Source: Pseudomonas psychrophila (GTDB lineage: Bacteria > Pseudomonadota > Gammaproteobacteria > Pseudomonadales > Pseudomonadaceae). Taken from it: 64,000 bases of DNA. The notes under the pieces are model-generated. The model saw only the letters and a list, made by a program, of their open reading frames with translations, was not told where the DNA came from and made no database searches. A program made the translations under genes and the position numbers. How positions within the stretch are numbered: the stretch's first letter is position 1; each line of letters starts with the position of its first letter. Below, piece after piece: positions 9,809-19,472 of the stretch. The stretch covers positions 248,001 through 312,000 of the forward strand of contig NZ_JYKZ01000005.1 of assembly GCF_001043005.1 (NCBI RefSeq). Direction: 5' to 3'.

Positions 9809-11776
9809 ATGATGCGTAAAGTTTCCCCGGCTTACCTCCCGGCAATAGATGGGCTGCGCGCCATCGCCGTTATCGCTGTAATCCTTTTTCATGCCGACTT
9901 TCTGAACGTGCTCCCCGGTGGCTTCACCGGGGTCGACCTGTTCTTCGTGATCTCGGGTTATGTGATCAGCCAGTCCCTTTGCGACCGGGGGCATTCGGGT
10001 TTTGTCGACTATTTGAAAGCGTTTTATAGGCGCCGGCTGTTGCGTATTTTACCGGCGCTGTTGGTTGTGCTGGTGGTTACTTTCCTGGTGTCGGCCCTGT
10101 TTGTGCCTCAGTCCTGGCTGAGTGAACAGAACAGTCGTACAGGGCTGGCGGCCTTTTTTGGGGTCAGTAATGTCGTGCTGGCCTGGAATCCCGATACCTA
10201 CTTTTCTCCGGGCGCCGAGCTCAACCCGTTTTTGCATACCTGGTCGCTAGGGGTTGAAGAGCAGTATTACGTGGTCTTCCCGGTGCTGTATTTCCTGTGG
10301 CTTCGTTTTAATAAAAACAGCGCTCTGGTGTGGGCCGTGCTGCCGGTATTGGCCATCGCCTCGCTGGTGACCAGTGCCCTGGAGACAAAAACCGATCAGC
10401 TCTCGGCCTTTTACTTGCTTCCTGGCCGGTTCTGGGAGCTGGCCGCGGGCGCCATATTGTTCCAACTGATAGCGACGCGGCGCGCTTCACTGCGCTCCAG
10501 ACCGCTTGCAAGCCTGCTGCTGGCAAGCGGTCTGGCACTGGTACTGGCAGGGTTTGTGTATGCCGAAGGCCAAGACTTCCCTTTCCCGTGGGCGATAGCG
10601 ACGGTGCTGGGGGCGGTGCTGATGATCGCTGCGCTGGCACTCCCTGCCGATGGTTACGGCTCGCCGTTGCAGCGCCTACTGCAGGCGCCGTGGGTGACCT
10701 ACATCGGTCGTTTGTCGTTTTCCCTGTATTTGTGGCACTGGCCCGTTGCGGTGTTTTTACGCTGGACCACGGGGACAGAGCTGCTGGTCGTCCAGTTAGT
10801 GTATCCGGTGGTGGTGATGGCGCTGGCGGCAGCCTCCTATCACTGGATCGAAATCCCCGTGCGCACCGGTAAATCAGCGTGGCAGCGCCAGGCCTGGAGT
10901 ACATTCGCCTTCAGTTTCAGCGCTGTGATCCTGCTCTGGTGGTCGGCGTTTTGGGTGGCGGACAACACTGAGCAGTTATCCCTGAGCCAAACCCGTGACA
11001 CCTACACCTGGTATGCCTATAGGCATTACCCAAGGGAAGACGTGCTAAAGATCGAGGACCCGCAGGTTAACGGACGGCAGCTTTTTGTGATCGGGGATTC
11101 ACATACGGCGGCCTACCGAACGCTGCTTAACAGCGTGTCGCTGAAACTCGGGATCAAGGTGGTGGAGTACGAGCAGGGCGGGTGCAGTGTGGTGAGTCTG
11201 ATGGCTGGTGATCCGGCGAGCTGCGCTGTTCGTCAGGAAGCCGACTTGCGAGATATCGAGAGCAAAGCCAATCCGGGGGACATTGTCTTTCTGGCATCCT
11301 TGAGAATGCCGGAAATGGAAAATGTAGCTTTTGAGCAGGCGCTGTCCCTGCAGACAGTAGAGAACCATGATGCGGCCCGAAGGTCCGCTGAGGTTGTGCT
11401 GGCCAGGCTGACAGCCGCCAAAATCCAGATACTGATGGATGCGCCCAAACCGCTGTTCAGGGCGCCCCCCAATCGCTGTTCTGACTGGTTCAATCGAATG
11501 AATCCAGTGTGCGCAGCTGGCCTGACGGTAGAAGGCTGGCAGCTCGAACGCTTGCGCGCGCCACAAATGCAGCTGCTTGACCAGTTGCAACGCGAGTACC
11601 CCAGCCTGACCGTCTGGGACCCGTTCCCGTTTTTATGTCCTGGAGCGGTATGTTCGGCCTATGACACCAACGGCCTGCCACTGTTTTTTGACTCGAACCA
11701 TCTCAGTGGCCACGGAAACCGGGTGCTTGAGCCGTCCTTCAGAGCCGTTCTGCTGAGTATCTGGAGGCGCAGTTAG
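9809..11776 (+). CDS. Acyltransferase of the OafA/AT3 family with SGNH domain
   Basis: About 655 residues. The N-terminal acyltransferase-3 domain has roughly ten membrane helices and starts with AIDGLRAIAVIAVILFHADF, followed by DLFFVISGYVIS, the conserved H and R regions of the family. A periplasmic SGNH hydrolase-like domain begins near residue 425 (FVIGDSHTAAYRTL) and ends with the catalytic DSNHLSGHG block. Such proteins acetylate O-antigen or other surface polysaccharides. I took the ATG at 9809 because AGGAAA lies just upstream; a start at 9758 lacks this. The gene ends directly against the oppositely oriented glycosyltransferase, so a surface-glycan role for both is plausible; the substrate is unknown. 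Confidence 0.88.
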   Translation: MMRKVSPAYLPAIDGLRAIAVIAVILFHADFLNVLPGGFTGVDLFFVISGYVISQSLCDRGHSGFVDYLKAFYRRRLLRILPALLVVLVVTFLVSALFVPQSWLSEQNSRTGLAAFFGVSNVVLAWNPDTYFSPGAELNPFLHTWSLGVEEQYYVVFPVLYFLWLRFNKNSALVWAVLPVLAIASLVTSALETKTDQLSAFYLLPGRFWELAAGAILFQLIATRRASLRSRPLASLLLASGLALVLAGFVYAEGQDFPFPWAIATVLGAVLMIAALALPADGYGSPLQRLLQAPWVTYIGRLSFSLYLWHWPVAVFLRWTTGTELLVVQLVYPVVVMALAAASYHWIEIPVRTGKSAWQRQAWSTFAFSFSAVILLWWSAFWVADNTEQLSLSQTRDTYTWYAYRHYPREDVLKIEDPQVNGRQLFVIGDSHTAAYRTLLNSVSLKLGIKVVEYEQGGCSVVSLMAGDPASCAVRQEADLRDIESKANPGDIVFLASLRMPEMENVAFEQALSLQTVENHDAARRSAEVVLARLTAAKIQILMDAPKPLFRAPPNRCSDWFNRMNPVCAAGLTVEGWQLERLRAPQMQLLDQLQREYPSLTVWDPFPFLCPGAVCSAYDTNGLPLFFDSNHLSGHGNRVLEPSFRAVLLSIWRRS

Positions 11777-13066
11777 TCAGAGGCGATTCTTGGCTTCGAT
11801 CCACTGCGACATGTATTGGGTACTTTTGTGCTGGTGATGTCGCAGCATCGCCCCGGTGAAGTTGTTACGCCGATGCTGCTCAAGTTCAGCGCGGCACCCC
11901 TGGATGCGCGCAACCAGCGCCGGGCCGTGTACCCCTTGCAGGTAGCGCGCTTCAAGCAGCGCTTGGCCATTGCGTTGGGCCTGATGCCAGGCCTCGGGGT
12001 TCTGGTACAGCTCGACCGCAGCCGCCGCGATTGCGCTGGCACTCTGCTCGATGGCACCGGCCCACGGCAGATCACCGTGCATGCCCTCGGCGCCCACGGG
12101 CGTGGTGACGTTGGGGGTACCGCACAGCATGGCATCGGCGATTTTGCCCTTGATACCTGCGCCAAAACGCAGCGGGGCCATGCAAACACGGGCATTGCTC
12201 ATCACTTCGAGTGCGTCTTCTGCCCAGTTGAGCACGTGAAAACCCTGAGCCGGGTTATGCAATGCGGTGGCCTTGGGCGGTGTGTAGGCGCCGTAGACAT
12301 GCAGTTGGGCGGCGGGCAGTTGCTGGCGGATCAAGGGCCACACATGGGTCTTCATCCACAGCACGGCATCCCAGTTCGGCGCGTGGCGAAAATTGCCGAT
12401 GCTTAAAAAGTGCTGACGCTGTTCATACGGCACGAACGCCTCAGGCACGCTGTCGACCATCAGCGGGCACCAGTGCAGCAGGGCCTTGGGCACGTTGAAC
12501 TGCTCGACCAGCAGATCGATCTCGTATTCTGAAATCATCAGGTTCAGGTCACTGCGATAGATCGCGGCAATCTCCCGTTGGGCCAGGTCGGCGTCGGCCA
12601 TCTGCTCAAAAGTGTCGCGCTGCGCCGGGGCGAACAGGCTGCTGAAATCGTCCTGCTCGGTGTTTTGCTTGAGCCGCGCCTTGAGTTGCAGGTGACGGGC
12701 ATCGCGCAGGCTTTGCAGATCGGAGGTTTCCAGCACGCGCAAGGCTTGGGGGCAATGCTTCTCGACGCGCCAGCCGAATTGCTCTTCCATCATGAAACGG
12801 TCGAATAGCACGATATCCGGGGCCAGTTCGGTGATAAAGGCATCAAAGCTGCTGTTATTGAGCTGGATCGTGACTTCGTCGATGCCTAGCGCTGCAAGGT
12901 CGGCCTTGTGCTCGCCAATCCCGGCCGGGCTGCTGAACGTGATCTGCCAGCCTTGCTGCAAGAAACTCTCGATGATTTGCATCATGTGCCCGCCCGCCGC
13001 CGAAGAGCGCGGTTCGGGCCACACGTAACCAATGATCAGGACGCGGGTCGGGCAGGTGGAGGGCAT
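11777..13066 (-). CDS. Glycosyltransferase, group 1-like (GT4 type)
   Basis: A 429-residue cytosolic glycosyltransferase. The N-terminus VLIIGYVWPEPRSSAAGGHM is the acceptor-side Rossmann segment with the glycine-rich loop. The donor-binding half contains RFGAGIKGKIADAMLCGTPN and then TTPVGAEGM, matching the E-x7-E region seen in GT4-like enzymes. Its stop codon abuts that of the acyltransferase with no intervening base, so the two genes are convergent and share their 3' ends. The donor sugar and acceptor cannot be read from sequence; a role in surface polysaccharide or protein glycosylation is inference. Confidence 0.82.
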   Translation of the reverse strand: MPSTCPTRVLIIGYVWPEPRSSAAGGHMMQIIESFLQQGWQITFSSPAGIGEHKADLAALGIDEVTIQLNNSSFDAFITELAPDIVLFDRFMMEEQFGWRVEKHCPQALRVLETSDLQSLRDARHLQLKARLKQNTEQDDFSSLFAPAQRDTFEQMADADLAQREIAAIYRSDLNLMISEYEIDLLVEQFNVPKALLHWCPLMVDSVPEAFVPYEQRQHFLSIGNFRHAPNWDAVLWMKTHVWPLIRQQLPAAQLHVYGAYTPPKATALHNPAQGFHVLNWAEDALEVMSNARVCMAPLRFGAGIKGKIADAMLCGTPNVTTPVGAEGMHGDLPWAGAIEQSASAIAAAAVELYQNPEAWHQAQRNGQALLEARYLQGVHGPALVARIQGCRAELEQHRRNNFTGAMLRHHQHKSTQYMSQWIEAKNRL

Positions 13067-13162
13067 GGGCAGATCCTTGAAGCAGGGCGGCTAAAAAAAG
13101 GTGGCAATTAGAACACAAGTGCATGCAGCACCGATCCCTGCAGTCAGGTTTTGCGCGATTCC

Positions 13163-13249
13163 TGCGGGAGCTGGCCTGCCAGCGATGCAGGCGGTGAGGT
13201 GTTGCAGATACACCGCAATGATGCCATCGCCAGCAGGCTGGCTCCCACA
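13163..13249. repeat. Imperfect REP-like inverted repeat
   Basis: GCGGGAGCTGGCCTGCCAGC (from 13165) is nearly complementary to a segment near 13225-13249 containing GCCAGCAGGCTGGCTCCCA. The arms flank about 35 bases. It fills most of the space between the glycosyltransferase start and the cobalamin riboswitch; no gene is seen here. Confidence 0.6.
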
Positions 13250-13289
13250 GTAGTCAGTTGACCTGTTACAACGCACTGCGTAGCCTTGC

Positions 13290-13475
13290 GCGTTCGAGGT
13301 TCTTCGCAACGCGAAGCTAAGAAGGGAACGCGGTATGCCGCGGCTGCCCCCGCAACTGTAAACGGTTATTTACCTTGCTACGCCACTGCTGAATACGCGG
13401 GAAGGCGCAGGGTAGGGCTCAGCTCAGACTGATGCCCAGCCGTAAGCCAGGAGACCTGCCTCGTGACAGATTCTT
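13290..13475 (+). promoter_or_regulatory. Cobalamin (adenosylcobalamin) riboswitch
   Basis: The leader has the AdoCbl riboswitch hallmarks in order: GAAGGGAACGCGGT (from 13321), the core CCCCCGCAACTGTAA (13348-13362) and the B12 box AAGCCAGGAGACCTGCC (13444-13460). It precedes cobW by about 100 bases and should repress the cobW-cobN-chelatase genes when cobalamin is plentiful. Downstream, GACCGC (13512) can pair with GCGGTC (13527), a possible part of the expression platform. The outer boundaries are approximate. Confidence 0.93.
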
Positions 13476-13571
13476 ACTTCAACCGGGCGGGGTGATCCGG
13501 TGGCGAAGACTGACCGCGCACTGCCTGCGGTCGTCGTCCCGTATGCCCGCCGCTTAGCACAAGGGCATCCG

Positions 13572-14642
13572 ATGAAAACACTGGCCAAAACCCCCGTTAC
13601 GATCGTTACCGGGTTTCTCGGTTCGGGCAAAACCACGTTGCTGCGCCACATGCTCGATAACGCCCAGGGCCGTCGCATTGCCGTGATCGTCAATGAATTC
13701 GGCGAGCTGGGCATCGATGGAGAGATCCTCAAGCAGTGCACCATCGGCTGCACCGAAGAAGAAGCCAACGGTCGTGTGTACGAGCTGGCCAACGGCTGCC
13801 TGTGCTGCACCGTGCAGGAAGAGTTCTTCCCGGTCATGCGTGAACTGGTTGCTCGTCGTGGCGATATCGACCATATCCTGATCGAAACCTCCGGTCTGGC
13901 TCTGCCAAAACCGTTGGTGCAAGCCTTCCAGTGGCCAGAAATCCGCAGCGCCTGCACCGTGGATGCGGTGATTACCGTGGTCGACAGCCCGGCCGTGGCC
14001 GCTGGCACCTTTGCCGCGTTCCCGGACCAGGTTGATGCCCAGCGCAAGCTTGATCCGAACCTGGACCATGAGTCGCCGCTGCACGAGCTGTTCGCTGATC
14101 AACTGGCCAGTGCCGATCTGGTGATCCTCAACAAGGCCGACCTGATCAGCCCTGAAGACCTGGCAAAAGTGCGCGCCGAAGTGGCTGAAGAACTGCCGCC
14201 AGCGGTCAAGATCATTGAAGCCAGCAGCGGCCGCTTGCCGTTGGACGTGTTGCTGGGTCTGGGCGCAGGCTCTGAAGATCATATCGATGGCCGCCACAGC
14301 CACCATGACCATCACCACGACGGCGATGATGACCACGACGATCACGACCACGACGCTTTCGACTCGATTTCCATCGAGCTGCCGGAGGGCGAGGAGCGTG
14401 TACTGATGGAAGCGCTGACCCAGTTGGTGGTCAAGCACGGCATTCTGCGGGTCAAGGGCTTTGCGGCGATCCCGGGCAAGCCGATGCGCCTGCTGATTCA
14501 GGGTGTGGGCACGCGCTTTGACAAGCACTTCGACCGCGCCTGGGGCCGTGACGAAGCGCGTACCACCAAGCTGGTGCTGATCGGTCAGGACCTCGACGCA
14601 GCACTGCTCGAATCCACCCTGCGCACAGCGTTGAGCGTATAA
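13572..14642 (+). CDS. cobW: CobW-family GTPase/metallochaperone
   Basis: A 356-residue P-loop GTPase of the COG0523/CobW family. It shows Walker A GFLGSGKTTLL near residue 14, the metal-binding NGCLCC motif, NKAD for guanine recognition and a C-terminal CobW_C domain. Between the two domains lies a His/Asp-rich stretch (about residues 240-262, for example HSHHDHHHDGDDD) suited to metal binding. CobW is thought to deliver cobalt to the CobN chelatase complex. I took the ATG at 13572 rather than the earlier in-frame codon at 13500 because the family motif begins 12 residues after it and AAGGG sits upstream. cobN starts 3 bases after the stop. Confidence 0.95.
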   Translation: MKTLAKTPVTIVTGFLGSGKTTLLRHMLDNAQGRRIAVIVNEFGELGIDGEILKQCTIGCTEEEANGRVYELANGCLCCTVQEEFFPVMRELVARRGDIDHILIETSGLALPKPLVQAFQWPEIRSACTVDAVITVVDSPAVAAGTFAAFPDQVDAQRKLDPNLDHESPLHELFADQLASADLVILNKADLISPEDLAKVRAEVAEELPPAVKIIEASSGRLPLDVLLGLGAGSEDHIDGRHSHHDHHHDGDDDHDDHDHDAFDSISIELPEGEERVLMEALTQLVVKHGILRVKGFAAIPGKPMRLLIQGVGTRFDKHFDRAWGRDEARTTKLVLIGQDLDAALLESTLRTALSV

Positions 14643-14645
14643 GCC

Positions 14646-17600
14646 ATGCATTTGCTCAGGACCCAGCCCGGTGGCTTTGTATCGGATGACAATATTGCCG
14701 ACTTGGGGCAGACCCCCGCCGAGCTGGTGATCCTGTGCAGTGGTGATTCAAGCCTGGCACTGCTTGCCGAAGCGGCACAGCAGTTGCCTGAAGATTATCC
14801 AAGCCTGCGTCTGGCCAATCCGATGCAGGTGCAAAACCATGGCTCGGTCGACTTGTATGTCGATCAGGTGCTGCAACACGCCAAGGTGATTTTGCTGTCG
14901 CTGCACGGCGGCATCGGCTATTGGCGCTACGGCATCGAGCGCCTGGTGCAGTTGGCTGAGCGTGGTGTCACCCTGATTCTGGTACCCGGCGACGACCGTC
15001 CCGACCCGGAACTCAGCGCGCTGAGCACCGTCCCGGCCGAACAGGGCGAGCGTCTGTGGCACTTTTTGCGCCAGGGCGGGCGGCATAACGCCCAGCAGCT
15101 CTATCGCTACCTGGCCAGTCAATGGCTGGGCCGCGATTATGCATGGGATGAGCCGCAGACCCTGCCGCGCACCGCGATTTATCATCCGCAGCACACCAAC
15201 GCTCAACTCAAGGACTGGCAGGCCGAATGGCATGTGGGGCAACCCGTGGCGGCGCTGTTGTTCTATCGCTCGCACTTGCAGGCGGCCAATACCGGTTTTG
15301 TCGATGTGTTTTGCCAGCGTCTTCAGGCCGCCGGGCTCAACCCTTTGCCGATTGCCGTGGCCAGCCTCAAGGAACCTGGCTGCCTGGCGGTGGTTCAGGA
15401 TCTGCTGGACGACGTTGACGCCGGGGTGATCCTCAACACCACGGGTTTTGCCCAGTCGAGCCCTGAAGCCCCGCACTTGCGTCCGTTTCGCCGCAATATC
15501 CCGGTGATCCAGGCCATTTGTGCCCAGGACAACGAGCCCGGCTGGCAAGCCAGCGACCAAGGGCTGGGACCACGTGACCTGGCGATGCATATCGCCTTGC
15601 CTGAACTGGATGGGCGAATCATCAGCCGTGCGATCAGCTTCAAGGATCTGGCATGGCGCAGCGAACGCAGTCAGTCGGATGTGGTGTGTTATCGCGCCCA
15701 TCCCGAGCGTATGGATTTTGTCGCAGAACTGGCGCGGCGATGGGTTGAGTTGAGCCGTGTGGCGAACCCGCAAAAAAGGATTGCACTGATTCTGGCCAAC
15801 TATCCGACCCGCGATGGCCGGATCGGCAACGGTGTGGGGCTGGATACTCCGGCGGCGGCATTGAATATTCTGCGTGCCTTGCAGGCTCAGGGGTATCCCG
15901 TGGACTGCGAGCTGCCCGAGACCGGCACCGCGTTGATACAGGCTTTGTTGGGGGGCGTCAGCAATGACCTGGACACTCTCGATCTCCGCCCCTGCATGCA
16001 AAGCCTGGGGCTGGATGAGTACCTGGCGATGTTCAATGGATTGCCCCAGGTCAATCGCCAGGCGGTGATTGAGCGTTGGGGCGAGCCGCAAAATGATCCG
16101 ATGTTTCGCAGTGGGCGGCTGATGATCGCCGGTCTGCGTTTTGGCCTGACCTTTGTCGGCATCCAGCCGGCGCGAGGTTATCAGGTCGATGCCAGTGCGG
16201 TGTATCACGATCCGGATCTGGTGCCGCCACACGGCTATCTGGCGTTCTACTTCTGGCTGCGCAACACCTATGGTGCCCACGCTGTGGTGCATGTGGGCAA
16301 GCACGGCAATCTGGAGTGGCTGCCCGGCAAGGGCGTCGGACTGTCCGAAAACTGCTGGCCGGATGCAATTCTGGGGCCGATGCCCAACGTCTACCCCTTT
16401 ATCGTCAATGACCCAGGCGAAGGCGCCCAGGCCAAGCGTCGCACCCAAGCGGTGATCATCGACCATTTGATGCCGCCGCTGACCCGTGCTGAAACCTACG
16501 GGCCGCTGCGTGATCTGGAGTTGCTGGCCGACGAATATTACGAAGCGCAGTTGCTCGACCCCCGACGCGCCCGTGAGTTGCAACGGGACATTCTCGCCCT
16601 GGTGCGTGAAACCCGTATCGACCGCGAGCTGCAACTGGACGAGAAGCTGGACAGCGACGCTGACGCGGCGATCTGGCTACCCCGGCTGGACACCTATCTG
16701 TGCGATCTCAAAGAGTCACAAATCCGCGATGGGCTGCATATTTTTGGCGAGTCGCCGGCCGGGCGCTTGCGCATCGACACCTTGCTGGCGTTGTTGCGCA
16801 TCCCTCGCGGCGATGGTCGTGGCGCGCAATCGAGCATTCTGCGGGCGCTGGCCAAGGCTTTCGAGCTGGGCTTCGATCCGCTGGACTGCGCACTGGCCGA
16901 GCCCTGGACTGCGCGTCAGCCCGCTGTGTTGCAAGCCGTCACCGATGAGCGTTGGCGTACGGCGGGGGACACCCGCGAGCGGCTGGAGCTTTATGCGGCG
17001 CAGTTGATCGAACAGGCGTTGGAGGGCTCGCTGAAATTGCCTGGCACCGAGCAATGGGTCGAGGTCAGGGGGATTTTCGACGCGCTGCTTGAAGTCGTCG
17101 CGCCGCGTCTGGATGCCTGCGGCCCCGCCGAGATGCAGGGTCTGCTCGATGCCCTTGAGGGACGCTTTGTACCGGCAGGGCCCAGTGGTGCGCCGAGTCG
17201 CGGGCGACTCGATGTGCTGCCCACGGGTCGCAACTTTTTTTCAGTGGATGTGCGCAACCTGCCGACCACGACGGCCTGGCGAATCGGCTTTCAGTCGGCA
17301 AACCTTATTCTTGAGCGCCATTTGCAGGATCACGGCGACCATCTGCGCCAGCTTGGCTTGTCGGTATGGGGCACGGCGACCATGCGTACGGGCGGTGATG
17401 ATATCGCCCAGGCCATGGCGCTGATGGGCGTACGCCCGGTATGGGCCACCGGCAGCCAGCGAGTGGATGACTTTGAAATTCTGCCGGTAAGCCTTCTGGA
17501 CCGTCCACGGGTTGACGTGACCTTGCGGGTTTCGGGGTTTTTCCGCGATGCGTTTGCCAATCTGATTCGCCTGTTCGATGCCGCCGTGCAAGCCGTGGCG

Positions 17601-18416
17601 GCACTGGATGAGCCGGATGATCTAAACCCGCTGGCGGCCAAGGTACGCAGTGAGCGTGAACAGCTGGAGCGCGATGGACTGTCACCCGAACTGGCCGCGC
17701 GCCAGGCAGGCTGGCGGGTGTTTGGCGCCAAGCCAGGCGCCTATGGTGCCGGGGTGCAGAACGCGATTGATGGTCGTGTGTGGCAAAGCCGAGATGACCT
17801 GGCCCAGGTGTACCTCAACTGGGGCGGTTATGCCTATGGTGTCGCCGATGAAGGCACGGCGGCCCGCGGTCAGTTTGCCCAGCGTCTAGGGCAGATGCAG
17901 GCCGTGGTACAAAACCAGGACAATCGCGAACACGACCTGCTTGATTCCAATGATTACTACCAGTTCCAGGGCGGCATGCTGGCCGCTGTGGAGACGTTGC
18001 GCGGGGAGGCTGCAGCCAGCTATCACGGCGATCACAGCCAGCCGGACTTGCCGAAGATTCGCACCCTCAAGGAGGAGTTGAACCGGGTAATCCGCTCCCG
18101 GGCAGCCAATCCGAAATGGATCGACGGGGTCAAGCGCCACGGTTATAAAGGCGCGTTCGAAATGGCCGCGACCCTGGACAACCTGTTTGCGTTCGATGCC
18201 ACCACGCATTTGATCGACGACCATCAATACGCCTTGCTGGCGGATGCCTACCTGCTGGACCCTGATACCCGCGAGTTTGTTCGCGAGCACAACCCGCACG
18301 CTTTGCGTGACATGACCGAGCGCTTGCTGGAGGCTCAGCAGCGCGGCCTTTGGAGTGAGCCCGGGGAATATCAGGCGGCACTGGAAAACTTGCTGCTGGA
18401 TATAGAAGAAGAGTGA
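14646..18416 (+). CDS. cobN: Cobaltochelatase large subunit
   Basis: A 1256-residue CobN/BchH-type chelatase subunit that binds hydrogenobyrinic acid a,c-diamide and inserts cobalt with ATP from the AAA+ partner subunits. Length is normal for CobN. Recognisable segments include VVHVGKHGNLEWLPGKGVGL near residue 550, the family's conserved chelatase block, and GGDDIAQAMALMGVRPVWA near 917. It is translationally close to cobW (3-base gap) and is followed 48 bases later by the AAA+ gene, so all required chelatase activities are encoded together under one riboswitch. Confidence 0.96.
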   Translation: MHLLRTQPGGFVSDDNIADLGQTPAELVILCSGDSSLALLAEAAQQLPEDYPSLRLANPMQVQNHGSVDLYVDQVLQHAKVILLSLHGGIGYWRYGIERLVQLAERGVTLILVPGDDRPDPELSALSTVPAEQGERLWHFLRQGGRHNAQQLYRYLASQWLGRDYAWDEPQTLPRTAIYHPQHTNAQLKDWQAEWHVGQPVAALLFYRSHLQAANTGFVDVFCQRLQAAGLNPLPIAVASLKEPGCLAVVQDLLDDVDAGVILNTTGFAQSSPEAPHLRPFRRNIPVIQAICAQDNEPGWQASDQGLGPRDLAMHIALPELDGRIISRAISFKDLAWRSERSQSDVVCYRAHPERMDFVAELARRWVELSRVANPQKRIALILANYPTRDGRIGNGVGLDTPAAALNILRALQAQGYPVDCELPETGTALIQALLGGVSNDLDTLDLRPCMQSLGLDEYLAMFNGLPQVNRQAVIERWGEPQNDPMFRSGRLMIAGLRFGLTFVGIQPARGYQVDASAVYHDPDLVPPHGYLAFYFWLRNTYGAHAVVHVGKHGNLEWLPGKGVGLSENCWPDAILGPMPNVYPFIVNDPGEGAQAKRRTQAVIIDHLMPPLTRAETYGPLRDLELLADEYYEAQLLDPRRARELQRDILALVRETRIDRELQLDEKLDSDADAAIWLPRLDTYLCDLKESQIRDGLHIFGESPAGRLRIDTLLALLRIPRGDGRGAQSSILRALAKAFELGFDPLDCALAEPWTARQPAVLQAVTDERWRTAGDTRERLELYAAQLIEQALEGSLKLPGTEQWVEVRGIFDALLEVVAPRLDACGPAEMQGLLDALEGRFVPAGPSGAPSRGRLDVLPTGRNFFSVDVRNLPTTTAWRIGFQSANLILERHLQDHGDHLRQLGLSVWGTATMRTGGDDIAQAMALMGVRPVWATGSQRVDDFEILPVSLLDRPRVDVTLRVSGFFRDAFANLIRLFDAAVQAVAALDEPDDLNPLAAKVRSEREQLERDGLSPELAARQAGWRVFGAKPGAYGAGVQNAIDGRVWQSRDDLAQVYLNWGGYAYGVADEGTAARGQFAQRLGQMQAVVQNQDNREHDLLDSNDYYQFQGGMLAAVETLRGEAAASYHGDHSQPDLPKIRTLKEELNRVIRSRAANPKWIDGVKRHGYKGAFEMAATLDNLFAFDATTHLIDDHQYALLADAYLLDPDTREFVREHNPHALRDMTERLLEAQQRGLWSEPGEYQAALENLLLDIEEE

Positions 18417-18464
18417 AGGGCTTTTTGAAGTCGATCAACATTCTACGATTTGGAATCCGAAAAC

Positions 18465-19472
18465 ATGACTGACACCCCGCATTTCCCGTTATCGGCGGTG
18501 GTCGGCGCGGACTCGTTGAAACTTGCGCTGTGCCTCACGGCCATCGACCCCAGGATTGGCGGCGTGCTGATTGAAGGTCCCCGCGGCATGGCTAAATCTA
18601 CCCTGGCCCGTGGGCTGGCAGATCTGCTCGCCAGCGGCCAGTTCGTGACCTTGCCTTTGGGGGCTACTGAAGAGCGACTGGTCGGCACCCTCGATCTGGA
18701 CGCCGCACTCGGGCAAGGCAAGGCGCAGTTCTCACCGGGTGTGTTGGCCAAGGCCGACGGTGGCGTGCTGTATGTCGACGAAGTGAATTTACTCGCAGAC
18801 CATCTGGTGGATGTGCTGCTGGATGTGGCCGCAAGCGGTACCAATTTGGTCGAGCGCGATGGCATTTCCCATCGCCACTCTGCCCGCTTTGTGCTGATTG
18901 GCACCATGAACCCGGAAGAAGGCGAGTTGCGCCCCCAGTTACTCGACCGTTTTGGGCTTAATGTAGCCATGAGCGGCCAGCCGCAACCGTCCGAACGTGG
19001 AGAAATCATTCGTCGTCGTCTGGCCTTTGATGCTGACCCGCACGGGTTTTGCGCGCAGTGGGAAGAGGCGCAAAGGGCGTTGCGCCAGCGCTGCCAGCAT
19101 GCCCGGGAGTTGCTGAACGGCATCGCCCTGGATGATCAATCGCTCGCGGTGATCGCCGAGCGCTGTTTTGCAGCTGCGGTGGACGGCATGCGTGCCGATC
19201 TGGTCTGGCTGCGGGCTGCACGAGCCCATGCCGCATGGCGCGGTGCCACTGCCATTAGCCTGGACGATATCGATGCCGTGGCCGAGTTTGCCTTGCGCCA
19301 TCGACGTCGCGAGCAGATGGGGCAGGCGCCGACGCCAGAGCAGCCGCAATCACAGCCTCAATCCAGTCACGCTTCGTCCGGTTCTGGCCAGGGCCAGTGG
19401 GGCGAGTTGCCTGCCCAGGCCCAGGCTATGGGTGCGCGTCGTGAAGTGCCGAGCTGGCCAAAAAAGCCCTAG
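18465..19472 (+). CDS. Magnesium/cobalt-chelatase AAA+ ATPase (ChlI/BchI type); 0-frame product of a probable frameshifted gene
   Basis: The 0-frame product has 335 residues. Walker A GPRGMAKST is at residues 38-46 and Walker B VLYVDEVNLL at 101-110, followed by sensor-type NPEEGELRPQLLDRFGL. After the ATPase comes a Pro/Gln/Ser-rich stretch (about residues 285-315) resembling the linker that joins AAA and VWA domains in D-type subunits. The ATG at 18465 was preferred over a TTG five codons earlier. The frame ends at a TAG (19470-19472) right after A-AAA-AAG; a -1 slip there continues into the VWA frame below. The protein would power CobN as the small or medium chelatase subunit. Confidence 0.92.
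   Translation: MTDTPHFPLSAVVGADSLKLALCLTAIDPRIGGVLIEGPRGMAKSTLARGLADLLASGQFVTLPLGATEERLVGTLDLDAALGQGKAQFSPGVLAKADGGVLYVDEVNLLADHLVDVLLDVAASGTNLVERDGISHRHSARFVLIGTMNPEEGELRPQLLDRFGLNVAMSGQPQPSERGEIIRRRLAFDADPHGFCAQWEEAQRALRQRCQHARELLNGIALDDQSLAVIAERCFAAAVDGMRADLVWLRAARAHAAWRGATAISLDDIDAVAEFALRHRRREQMGQAPTPEQPQSQPQSSHASSGSGQGQWGELPAQAQAMGARREVPSWPKKP

Noticed and set aside
14748..16634. 628-residue open frame on the minus strand inside cobN
   Set aside because: Fully antisense to a highly conserved gene; long antisense frames are expected in GC-rich codon-biased DNA and this one resembles no family.
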